Assembly (NCBI GenBank): GCA_902496125.1 | Contig: CABUZU010000021.1 | Span: 1-20,606 of the forward strand | Length of the DNA: 20,606 nucleotides | Source: an uncultured Lachnospiraceae bacterium | Lineage (GTDB): Bacteria; Bacillota; Clostridia; Lachnospirales; Lachnospiraceae | Direction: 5' to 3' | In this document: one piece after another, positions 7,988-14,081 of the stretch | How positions within the stretch are numbered: the first letter of the stretch is position 1 | How the letters are laid out: each line of letters begins with the position of its first letter | The notes under the pieces: generated by a model | Told to the model about the DNA's origin: nothing | Database searches by the model: none | The model's input: the letters and a program-made list of their open reading frames with translations, nothing else | Made by a program: the position numbers and the translations under genes

Positions 7988-8446
7988 ATGTGGAAGAGAG
8001 AAAGCCGCGTAGATAAGGCGAGAGATTTATTTCGAGAGGGTTATAATTGTTGTCAGGCGGTTGTAGCAGCTTTTAGCGACTTATATAATATGGACGAAGA
8101 AACTGCATTGAAGTTGTCTTGTTCTTTTGGTGGAGGAATGGGACGAATGAAGGAAGTTTGCGGTGCTGTCTGTGGAATGGCTATGATTGTAGGAATGGAA
8201 ACTGGCAATATCGATCCGAAGAATATAGAAGCAAAGCAAGAAAATTATGAAATGGTACGATATGTGATGAACGAGTTTAAGAAAGAAAACGGAAGTATTG
8301 TTTGTCGTGAGCTAATTGGTCTAGATGGAATTGATGAGGGTGCAAGAATTCAAGACCGAATAGACGGTGGATATTATGCTAAGAAGCCGTGTATCGAATT
8401 TATTGCGGATGCAGTAAAAATTTTAGAAAAACAGTTTTATTCATAA
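7988..8446 (+). CDS. C_GCAxxG_C_C family (redox-associated cysteine-rich) protein
   Basis: This 152-aa protein has the signature of the family named for its cysteine pattern: GYNCCQAV with C21 and C22, SCSFGGGMG with C45, and EVCGAVCG with C58 and C62. Two more cysteines occur in SIVCREL and KKPCIEF. Family members are common in anaerobes and are thought to bind a redox cofactor or metal, but no reaction is established. I chose the ATG at 7988 because GGGAGGG lies 7 bases upstream; an in-frame TTG at 7955 has no ribosome-binding site and would put that motif inside the coding region. It has its own promoter and terminator, so it is a single-gene unit between PFOR and cbiK. Confidence 0.9.
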   Translation: MWKRESRVDKARDLFREGYNCCQAVVAAFSDLYNMDEETALKLSCSFGGGMGRMKEVCGAVCGMAMIVGMETGNIDPKNIEAKQENYEMVRYVMNEFKKENGSIVCRELIGLDGIDEGARIQDRIDGGYYAKKPCIEFIADAVKILEKQFYS

Positions 8447-8454
8447 TTGTAAGG

Positions 8455-8480
8455 AAAGAGTGTAATGACACTCTTTTTTT
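8455..8480 (+). terminator. Rho-independent terminator of the C_GCAxxG_C_C gene
   Basis: AAAGAGTGT/ACACTCTTT forms a perfect 9-bp stem with a 4-base AATG loop and a following run of T. Confidence 0.9.
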
Positions 8481-8514
8481 GCATTAAGAATAAAAAAGAA
8501 ATGGAAAAAAATGG

Positions 8515-8554
8515 AGAAGTATTAAAAAAATTGCACTATTTTTTTAATATTTCT
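8515..8554. repeat. AT-rich inverted repeat abutting the cbiK -35 box
   Basis: Arms at 8515-8531 and 8538-8554 can form a 17-bp stem (11 bp perfect next to the loop, then a G-T pair and further matches) around TGCACT. It ends one base before TTGACA. It may be a back-up bidirectional terminator, an operator, or A-tract DNA that stimulates the promoter. Confidence 0.55.
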
Positions 8555-8583
8555 TTGACATTTTTGTCATTAAATGATAAAAT
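8555..8583 (+). promoter_or_regulatory. promoter of the cobalamin riboswitch-cbiK unit
   Basis: A perfect TTGACA is followed after 17 bases by TAAAAT. Transcription would start near 8590, about 12 bases before the riboswitch closing stem. Confidence 0.85.
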
Positions 8584-8601
8584 TAAAAATAGGAAAATAA
8601 A

Positions 8602-8765
8602 GCTTAAGAAATAAGGGAACCGAGTGTGATTCTCGGACGGTCGCGCCACTGTGTTTATAAAGTCAGGAACCTTTTCTTAAGTAGACCACACAGTTACGAA
8701 CGATGACTTATGTGTTCAATGACGGTTATTAAGAGAGTCGTTGCACATTTGTGTAACGTTTTTTT
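8602..8765 (+). promoter_or_regulatory. cobalamin riboswitch controlling cbiK, compact form
   Basis: The core contains the conserved string CGGTCGCGCCACTG at 8638-8651 and a B12-box-like AGTCAGGAACC at 8661-8671. A CCGAG/CTCGG hairpin at 8620-8636 sits where the family has one. The aptamer is closed by a 12-bp stem (8603-8616 with 8670-8681, two bases bulged). ACTGTGT at 8648-8654 is perfectly complementary to ACACAGT at 8688-8694, which fits the loop-loop contact used by this family. The expression platform is a terminator at 8739-8765. CAATGAC at 8717-8723 can pair with 8737-8743 as an antiterminator. When cobalamin binds, termination should win and cbiK should be shut down. The ligand form (adenosyl- or other cobalamin) cannot be told from sequence. 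Confidence 0.92.
8739..8765 (+). terminator. riboswitch-controlled terminator upstream of cbiK
   Basis: CGTTGCAC and GTGTAACG form an 8-bp stem (one G-U pair) with an ATTT loop, followed by seven T. Its 5' arm overlaps the antiterminator partner at 8737-8743, so the two structures exclude each other. Confidence 0.87.
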
Positions 8766-8790
8766 ATGAAAACTAAAGGGGAATTTTATT

Positions 8791-9606
8791 ATGGTAAATA
8801 TGACAAAAGCTATTTTAGTTGTAAGCTTTGGTACAAGCATTAATGAAGCTAGAGAAAAGACAATTGATATTATTGAGAAGACGATTCAAAATACTTATTC
8901 AGGATATAAAGTATATCGTGCTTGGACAAGTAAAATGATTATTCGCAAATTAAAAAAGAGAGATAACGTGCATATTTTCACAGTTGAAGAAGCGATGGAA
9001 CAGATGGTAAAAGACCATATTACAGATTTGGTAGTGCAACCAACTCATGTAATTAATGGAATTGAAAATGATTTAATGATAGAAGAAGTGGAAGGATATT
9101 CTAAACACTTTAAGTCCATTACTTTTGGTACTCCACTTCTTACAACAACAGAAGATAATGAATCGGTTATTGAAGCAATTACGAAGGAATTTGCTAGTAT
9201 TCCAGATGATGAAGCATTGGTATTTATGGGACATGGAACCAGCCATTATGCAAATTCAATTTATGCAGCCCTAGACTATGCATTTAAGGATTTTGGTCAT
9301 AAGAATGTATTTATGGGAACCGTAGAAGCTTATCCTAGTATAGAAGAACTCATGAAGCAGATTAAAGCTTATAATCCACATAAGGTTCATTTAGCTCCAT
9401 TTATGGTAGTTGCTGGTGACCACGCACAAAATGATATGGCAGGAGAAGAGGAAGATTCTTGGAAATCTCAGTTTGAATCAGAAGGATTTGACGTGGTATG
9501 TCATGTGAAAGGACTTGGTGAATTTGAGTCCATCCGTAGTATTTACTTAGAACATATAAAAAGTGCAATTGATAATTCGGTAAATGTAGGTGTACAAGGG
9601 GCATAG
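8791..9606 (+). CDS. cbiK: sirohydrochlorin cobaltochelatase, CbiK type
   Basis: This enzyme inserts Co2+ into sirohydrochlorin (factor II) at the start of the anaerobic cobalamin pathway. The 271-aa length and two-domain chelatase fold match CbiK, not the shorter CbiX. The N-terminus reads ILVVSFGTS. The two metal-binding histidines are H148 in FMGHGTSHYA and H211 in GDHAQNDM, equivalent to H145 and H207 known in the Salmonella enzyme. There is no signal peptide, so it is cytoplasmic, unlike exported CbiK forms. AAAGGGGA lies 8 bases before the ATG; a second ATG at codon 4 is possible but worse spaced. It is controlled by the cobalamin riboswitch directly upstream and followed by its own terminator, so hemC is not on the same main transcript. 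Confidence 0.96.
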   Translation: MVNMTKAILVVSFGTSINEAREKTIDIIEKTIQNTYSGYKVYRAWTSKMIIRKLKKRDNVHIFTVEEAMEQMVKDHITDLVVQPTHVINGIENDLMIEEVEGYSKHFKSITFGTPLLTTTEDNESVIEAITKEFASIPDDEALVFMGHGTSHYANSIYAALDYAFKDFGHKNVFMGTVEAYPSIEELMKQIKAYNPHKVHLAPFMVVAGDHAQNDMAGEEEDSWKSQFESEGFDVVCHVKGLGEFESIRSIYLEHIKSAIDNSVNVGVQGA

Positions 9607-9635
9607 ACATAGTTTCATAGGAATGATAATGATAC

Positions 9636-9680
9636 AATGGGCTATATTTGGCTTAATTGCTAAACATAGCCTATTTTTTT
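9636..9680 (+). terminator. Rho-independent terminator of cbiK
   Basis: TGGGCTAT at 9638-9645 pairs with ATAGCCTA at 9666-9673 (one G-U), with an inner 5-bp stem TTGGC/GCTAA, followed by seven T. Confidence 0.8.
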
Positions 9681-9691
9681 CGGAAATGTTT

Positions 9692-9720
9692 TTGACCTAT
9701 TGACAATTTTGTGATAAAAT
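9692..9720 (+). promoter_or_regulatory. promoter of the hemC-cobA/hemD-hemB operon
   Basis: TTGACC and TAAAAT are 17 bases apart, with TGA just before the -10 (extended -10). A second, less well spaced pair overlaps it: TTGACA at 9700 and TAAAAT at 9725, 19 bases apart. No riboswitch lies between this promoter and hemC. Confidence 0.75.
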
Positions 9721-9732
9721 ATTCTAAAATGT

Positions 9733-9751
9733 TTTGTATAAATCATACAAA
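9733..9751 (+). promoter_or_regulatory. palindrome in the hemC leader
   Basis: TTTGTAT-AAATC-ATACAAA is a perfect 7-bp inverted repeat between the promoter and the Shine-Dalgarno (GAGAGG). It could be an operator or a small mRNA hairpin near the 5' end. I do not recognise its regulator. Confidence 0.4.
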
Positions 9752-9771
9752 GAAAATGAGAGGTAGTTATT

Positions 9772-10674
9772 ATGGATAACATCCGTATCGGTAGTCGAGA
9801 GAGCCGTTTAGCAGTTGTTCAGTCCGAGATGGTTCTGAATTATATAAAAGAACATTTTCCAGATAAACAGGTGGAGCTTGTGACAATGAAGACCACAGGT
9901 GATATTATTCTGGATAGAAATTTAGACCAAGTTGGTGGAAAGGGGCTTTTTGTTAAAGAGCTAGACCGTGCTTTACTTGATAAACGTACAGATTTATCAG
10001 TACACAGTTTAAAAGATATGCCAATGGAAATCCCAAAGGAACTTCCAATTGTAGCATTTTCTAAAAGAGAAGACCCAAGAGATGTTTTAGTTTTACCAGA
10101 GGGCAAGGATGAGATTGATTTTAGTCTTCCTATTGGCTGTTCGAGTCTTCGTAGAATGTTACAGTTTAAAACTCTATATCCACAGGCACAGTTTAAGGGA
10201 TGTAGAGGAAATGTTATTACTCGTCTTGCAAAATTAGATTCTGGACAGTACAGTGCATTGATTCTTGCAGCAGCAGGAGTAAAACGTTTAGGATTAGAAA
10301 ATCGAATTACAAGATATTTTGAACCAGAAGAGATGATGCCGGCAGCAGGACAGGGAATCTTATCCATTCAGGGACGTGAAGGAGAAGATTATTCATTTAT
10401 TCAAGGATTTGCTGATGAGAATGGAACCTTATCAGCACTTGCGGAGAGAGCCTTTGTACGAACATTAGATGGAGGATGTACTTCTCCAGTTGCAGCACAT
10501 GCAAGAATACAGGATGGACAGATTCATCTGATTGGACTTTATTATGAAGAAGGTGGAGATGGCTATTTAAAAGGAGAAAAATCAGCGAGTGCTGATCGAA
10601 TAAATGCCGAGAAATTAGGAGAGGAATTGGCATTAGAACTTAGAACTCTCTACAAGAAAGGAAACAGAACATGA
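9772..10674 (+). CDS. hemC: hydroxymethylbilane synthase (porphobilinogen deaminase)
   Basis: HemC joins four porphobilinogen units into hydroxymethylbilane, the linear tetrapyrrole, in the cytoplasm. The 300-aa length is normal. The N-terminal IRIGSRESRLA is the family signature. SVHSLKDMP contains the catalytic Asp (D82, equivalent to the E. coli D84). Arg-rich substrate-binding strands include CSSLRRM and CRGNVITRL. The dipyrromethane cofactor is attached through the Cys of DGGCTSPV (C236). The stop codon overlaps the start of the next gene as ATGA, so translation of the two is coupled. It is the first gene of the operon. An open frame of 175 codons on the opposite strand is a shadow. Confidence 0.97.
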   Translation: MDNIRIGSRESRLAVVQSEMVLNYIKEHFPDKQVELVTMKTTGDIILDRNLDQVGGKGLFVKELDRALLDKRTDLSVHSLKDMPMEIPKELPIVAFSKREDPRDVLVLPEGKDEIDFSLPIGCSSLRRMLQFKTLYPQAQFKGCRGNVITRLAKLDSGQYSALILAAAGVKRLGLENRITRYFEPEEMMPAAGQGILSIQGREGEDYSFIQGFADENGTLSALAERAFVRTLDGGCTSPVAAHARIQDGQIHLIGLYYEEGGDGYLKGEKSASADRINAEKLGEELALELRTLYKKGNRT

Positions 10675-12188
10675 GCACAGGAAAAGTATGGTTGGTAGGA
10701 GCTGGTCCTTCCGATGTAGGTTTATTTACTTTAAAGGGAAAACAAGTATTAGAGCAGGCAGAAGTTGTAGTATATGATGCTTTAGTAGGACATGGCGTAT
10801 TGTCCATGGTACCTAAAGGAGTTAAACTAATTGATGTAGGTAAACGTGCTGGTCATCATACGATGTCACAGTGGAAAATTAATGAAGTATTATTAGAAGA
10901 AGCACAAGCAGGTAAAAGAGTAGTACGTCTAAAAGGCGGAGACCCCTTTATGTTTGGTAGAGGTGGTGAAGAGTTAGAGTTACTTGCGAAAAACAATATT
11001 CCATACGAAGTTGTACCAGGTGTTACTTCTGCATTATCAGTGCCAGCTTATAATGGGATTCCAGTGACTCATAGAGATTTCTGTTCATCTTTACATATTA
11101 TTACTGGACATAAGAGAAAAGGTGAAAAATACGATACAGATTTTGAAGCACTTGTACGAACAAAGGGTACGTTAGTGTTTTTAATGGGTGTTACAGCGCT
11201 TGGAGACATCTGTGAAGGATTAGTAAATGCAGGAATGGATCCGAATATGCCAGCGGCTATTTTACAAAAGGGAACTTCTGCACGTCAAAAGAGAATTGTA
11301 GCAACCGTTAGTACATTAAAAGCAGAAGTAGATAGACAAGGAATTGAAACTCCAGCAATTATTGTTATTGGAAAGGTATGTTCACTTGCAGATGAATTTT
11401 ATTGGTATGAAAAATTACCACTTTCTGGATGTCGTATCTTAGTTACAAGACCTAGAGAATTAGCTTCCAAGATGAGTGACCGTCTTCGTAAAAAAGGAGC
11501 AGAAGTAGTAGAGCTTCCTGCTATTCGTACACAGGCGATTGAAAACAATGAGAAGTTAGATAAAGCCTTTGAAGATATCAAAAATTATCAATGGATTGCA
11601 TTTACAAGCCAAGTAGGTGTGAAGGTATTTTTTGATGCAATGAAGGATAGAAAGATGGACGTTCGTGCACTTTCAGGAGCAAAGATTACAGCAGTAGGTA
11701 CTGCGACAAAGAAAGCATTAGAAGAAAGAGGAATTTTTGCAGACTTTATTCCTTCTGTTTATGATGGAGAAACTTTAGGAAAAGAACTTACTCCACTTTG
11801 TAATGATGGAGATAAGATTTTAATTCCTAGAGCAAAAATGGGCAGTGGTGAAATTATTAAAGAATTAAGTAAAATTCCAAATGTTCAAATTGATGATGTT
11901 GCAATTTACGATACACTTTATGAAAAATCAGAGCTTATTGATGAAGCAGCTGAATTTGCAAATGGAAGCATTGATTATGCAGTATTTACTTCAGCATCAA
12001 CCGTTCATGGATTTGCAAAAGCAGTAGAAGGAATGGATTTTTCAAATGTAGAAGCAATTTGCATTGGTAAGCAAACTGCTGCAGCAGCAAATGAATATGG
12101 CATGAAGGTTCATATGTCACAGAAAGCAACGATTGATTCTGTTATCGAAAAAACAGAGGAAGTCTTTACATTAAAAAAACAATCATAG
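10671..12188 (+). CDS. cobA/hemD: fused uroporphyrinogen-III C-methyltransferase / uroporphyrinogen-III synthase
   Basis: This 505-aa protein carries two successive pathway steps. Residues 1 to about 240 are a SAM-dependent uroporphyrinogen-III methyltransferase: LVGAGPSD at the N-terminus, RLKGGDPFMFGRGGEE from 86, PGVTSALSVPAYNGIPVTHR, and ILQKGTSARQKR. It makes precorrin-2. Residues from about 254 (ILVTRP) to the end are uroporphyrinogen-III synthase, which cyclises hydroxymethylbilane; YAVFTSASTVHGF and a terminal ATIDSVIE-like stretch are typical. The linker WYEKLPLSG joins them. This fusion is known in Clostridia and directs product straight to corrinoids/siroheme. There is no precorrin-2 dehydrogenase domain, so that enzyme must be encoded elsewhere. 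Its ATG overlaps the hemC stop and is 28 bases upstream of hemB. Confidence 0.97.
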   Translation: MSTGKVWLVGAGPSDVGLFTLKGKQVLEQAEVVVYDALVGHGVLSMVPKGVKLIDVGKRAGHHTMSQWKINEVLLEEAQAGKRVVRLKGGDPFMFGRGGEELELLAKNNIPYEVVPGVTSALSVPAYNGIPVTHRDFCSSLHIITGHKRKGEKYDTDFEALVRTKGTLVFLMGVTALGDICEGLVNAGMDPNMPAAILQKGTSARQKRIVATVSTLKAEVDRQGIETPAIIVIGKVCSLADEFYWYEKLPLSGCRILVTRPRELASKMSDRLRKKGAEVVELPAIRTQAIENNEKLDKAFEDIKNYQWIAFTSQVGVKVFFDAMKDRKMDVRALSGAKITAVGTATKKALEERGIFADFIPSVYDGETLGKELTPLCNDGDKILIPRAKMGSGEIIKELSKIPNVQIDDVAIYDTLYEKSELIDEAAEFANGSIDYAVFTSASTVHGFAKAVEGMDFSNVEAICIGKQTAAAANEYGMKVHMSQKATIDSVIEKTEEVFTLKKQS

Positions 12189-12216
12189 AATTTATAAGGA
12201 AAGACAGGTAAGAAAA

Positions 12217-13194
12217 ATGTTAGTTAGACCAAGAAGACTTAGAAATGGTGAAAACTTACGTAAAATGGTAAGAGAGACAAGAGTAAGTAAATCTTCGCTT
12301 ATTTATCCAATGTTTATAAAAGAGGGCGAGGATATTAAAGAAGAAATCAACTCTATGCCAGGACAATTTCGTTATAGCCTTGATACAATGGATGAGAAAT
12401 TAGAACAATTGGTAAAAGCAGGAGTACCTTCTGTTATGTTCTTTGGTTTACCTGAACATAAGGATGCTTGTGGTAGCCAAGCTTATGCAGAGGATGGTAT
12501 TGTACAACGTGCAGTTCGTAGAGCAAAAGAACATTTTCCAGAATTATATATTATGACAGATGTCTGCTTATGTGAATATACAGACCATGGTCATTGTGGG
12601 CTTTTAAAGGGAGATTATGTAGACAATGATTCTACACTAGAGCTTTTAGCTAAGACGGCTCTTTCACATGTACAGGCAGGTGCTGATATGGTAGCTCCTT
12701 CCGATATGATGGATGGTAGAATTTTAGCAATGCGTGAAATGCTTGACAGTGCAGGTTATGTAGAAACTCCAATTATGTCTTATGCTGTAAAATATGCATC
12801 TGCTTTTTATGGTCCATTTAGAGAAGCAGCAGGTTCTGCTCCAGCATTTGGTGACCGTAAATCTTACCAGATGGACCCTCATAACCGTAGAGAAGGGTTA
12901 AAAGAAGCGATGCTTGATATTGAAGAGGGTGCAGATATTATTATGGTAAAACCAGCACTATCCTACTTAGATATCATTCGAGAAGTAAAGGATGCAACCG
13001 ATTTACCAATTGCAGCTTACAGTGTAAGTGGTGAATATGCAATGGTAAAAGCAGCAGCGAAACTTGGTTATATGGATGAAGAGAGAACAATTTGTGAAAT
13101 GGCAATTAGTACTTATCGTGCAGGTGCAGATTTGTATTTAACTTATTTTGCAGAAAAAATTGCAGATTGTATTGACAGAGGTTTGATCGGCTAA
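12217..13194 (+). CDS. hemB: delta-aminolevulinic acid dehydratase (porphobilinogen synthase)
   Basis: HemB condenses two 5-aminolevulinate molecules to porphobilinogen. The 325-aa length is standard. The zinc-type metal site is present: DVCLCEYTDHGHCG with C117, C119 and C127, so this is a Zn-dependent rather than Mg-only form. The two active-site lysines are K192 in SYAVKYASAFYGPF and K245 in IMVKPALSYLD; the latter forms the Schiff base. SDMMDGRI and YQMDPHNRREG are further signature blocks. It is the last gene of the operon although it acts before hemC. The Shine-Dalgarno is weak or far (AAGGAAAG about 13 bases upstream, or AGG closer). The operon ends at the hairpin at 13198. hemA and hemL, often adjacent in Clostridia, are absent here. 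Confidence 0.97.
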   Translation: MLVRPRRLRNGENLRKMVRETRVSKSSLIYPMFIKEGEDIKEEINSMPGQFRYSLDTMDEKLEQLVKAGVPSVMFFGLPEHKDACGSQAYAEDGIVQRAVRRAKEHFPELYIMTDVCLCEYTDHGHCGLLKGDYVDNDSTLELLAKTALSHVQAGADMVAPSDMMDGRILAMREMLDSAGYVETPIMSYAVKYASAFYGPFREAAGSAPAFGDRKSYQMDPHNRREGLKEAMLDIEEGADIIMVKPALSYLDIIREVKDATDLPIAAYSVSGEYAMVKAAAKLGYMDEERTICEMAISTYRAGADLYLTYFAEKIADCIDRGLIG

Positions 13195-13197
13195 TTT

Positions 13198-13234
13198 AAA
13201 AGGGCATATCACTGCGATATGCCCTTTTCTTTAT
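13198..13234. terminator. bidirectional terminator between hemB and the DUF2284 gene
   Basis: GGGCATATC/GATATGCCC with a 5-base ACTGC loop is flanked by AAAA and TTTT, giving a 13-bp stem followed by T-rich sequence on both strands. It closes the hem operon and the converging minus-strand gene. Confidence 0.9.
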
Positions 13235-13770
13235 TTATCATTATAGAAAATCAAGGTAAAGTAAGTAACAATATTGTTGCCACAGTCATAATTTACACCA
13301 TTGTCATCAGCAGTTTTCATAATTAAAATACCGTGACTTTCAATTGTTGCAAATCTCTGGTCGGGATGGCGACAAGGTGTATCAGGATATCCACATTGTT
13401 TACAAAGCATACATCCTGTAGTAAGTGTAAGAACTTCACCAAAGTCCTGTTTCATACGTTCACTTACTTCATAGGAAACCTGTTCGTGGTCACGTCTTGC
13501 ATCAAGACAGCCATCCATGTTAAATGAATCTGGAACATCGGTAACTGTGGTAAATAAAAGTGCATGTTTAAATTTGTGACAACGCTCCATACATTCCTCA
13601 ATTGTGCCAATAACTGGTGGACAAGCCCAAGAATGACCATAGCGTTTACATTCGGTTTCGCAAATAAATCGTACTTTTGGAGAGAAGATTAAATCCTTTG
13701 TCTCTAAAAATATGTACTCACAAACTGGAAACTCTGTGATAAATGAATCAATAATCTCTTGATGTGTCAT
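13231..13770 (-). CDS. DUF2284 family cysteine-rich, probable metal/Fe-S binding protein
   Basis: This 179-aa protein resembles the DUF2284 family of predicted metal-binding proteins. It has two cysteine clusters: C37, C41 and C50 (with CPP) plus C60, C64 and C88 in the N-terminal half, and C120-x2-C123-x2-C126-x6-C133 in the C-terminal half, which looks like an Fe-S cluster site (GCMLCKQCGYPDTPC). There is no signal peptide. The reaction is unknown; relatives occur widely in anaerobes, often near corrinoid or redox genes. Here it converges with the hem operon and shares its terminator, which is suggestive only. The start is supported by AAGGGG about 6 bases upstream. It is transcribed divergently from the tRNA-Gln gene. 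Confidence 0.85.
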   Translation of the reverse strand: MTHQEIIDSFITEFPVCEYIFLETKDLIFSPKVRFICETECKRYGHSWACPPVIGTIEECMERCHKFKHALLFTTVTDVPDSFNMDGCLDARRDHEQVSYEVSERMKQDFGEVLTLTTGCMLCKQCGYPDTPCRHPDQRFATIESHGILIMKTADDNGVNYDCGNNIVTYFTLIFYNDK

Positions 13771-13802
13771 AACAAACCCCTTTTTGTTTTTATTTTGATA
13801 TT

Positions 13803-13831
13803 AGTATATCATATAAGAGAAAAATTTTCAA
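13803..13831 (-). promoter_or_regulatory. promoter of the DUF2284 gene
   Basis: On the minus strand TTGAAA and TATACT are 17 bases apart, with TGA immediately before the -10. Its -35 is only 19 bases from the -35 of the divergent tRNA promoter. Confidence 0.7.
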
Positions 13832-13850
13832 AAAAAATTTAAAAAAGTAC

Positions 13851-13879
13851 TTGCATTATTTTTGATTTTAGTATATAAT
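13851..13879 (+). promoter_or_regulatory. promoter of the left tRNA-Gln gene
   Basis: TTGCAT and TATAAT are 17 bases apart. The leader contains a GTTGTC/GACAAC hairpin at 13887-13905 before the mature tRNA. Confidence 0.8.
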
Positions 13880-13916
13880 ACAATTCGTTGTCAGCGAAAG
13901 ACAACAAAGTAAATAT

Positions 13917-13988
13917 TGGGCTATCGCCAAACGGTAAGGCACTGGACTCTGACTCCAGCATCTGTAGGTTCGAATCCTGCTAGCCCAG
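13917..13988 (+). tRNA. tRNA-Gln (anticodon CUG)
   Basis: A 72-base cloverleaf: acceptor TGGGCTA/TAGCCCA, D arm with GCC/GGC, anticodon stem CTGGA/TCCAG around CTCTGAC (anticodon CTG, reading CAG), T arm GTAGG-TTCGAAT-CCTGC, discriminator G. The weak U1-A72 pair is typical of tRNA-Gln. CCA is not encoded. An identical copy lies inverted at 15781-15852. Confidence 0.97.
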
Positions 13989-13993
13989 CTAGG

Positions 13994-14023
13994 AAGCTGT
14001 AAGAATTTTCTTACAGCTTTTTT
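13994..14023 (+). terminator. terminator of the left tRNA-Gln gene
   Basis: AAGCTGTAAG/CTTACAGCTT is a 10-bp stem with an AATTTT loop and following T-run, six bases after the tRNA. The 9-bp core stem is identical to that of the right copy. Confidence 0.88.
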
Positions 14024-14025
14024 GT

Positions 14026-14054
14026 TTGCCTTTAAATAGAAATTAAGATATAAT
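14026..14054 (+). promoter_or_regulatory. promoter of the ATPase/nuclease gene
   Basis: TTGCCT and a perfect TATAAT are separated by 17 bases. It begins directly after the left tRNA terminator, so the inner gene has its own promoter. Confidence 0.72.
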
Positions 14055-14081
14055 GGTAAAAAAGTAAAGGGGGAGTTTTTT

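Larger units (their letters stand above)
13838..14018. repeat. left arm of the tRNA-Gln inverted repeat
   Basis: This 181-bp arm holds promoter, leader, tRNA-Gln and the terminator stem. It matches the reverse complement of 15751-15930 with about 10 substitutions and one single-base indel (near 94% identity by hand alignment). All 72 tRNA bases are identical. Differences are confined to the upstream region, the tRNA-terminator spacer and the terminator loop. Confidence 0.9.

Noticed and set aside
9620..9635. Fur-box-like GATAATGATA after cbiK
   Set aside because: Only one half of the 7-1-7 consensus matches, and it lies between a stop codon and a terminator, not at a promoter.
9840..10367. 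175-codon open frame on the minus strand inside hemC
   Set aside because: It lies wholly antisense to a confidently identified gene, has no family motif and no plausible start signal; codon bias of hemC explains it.
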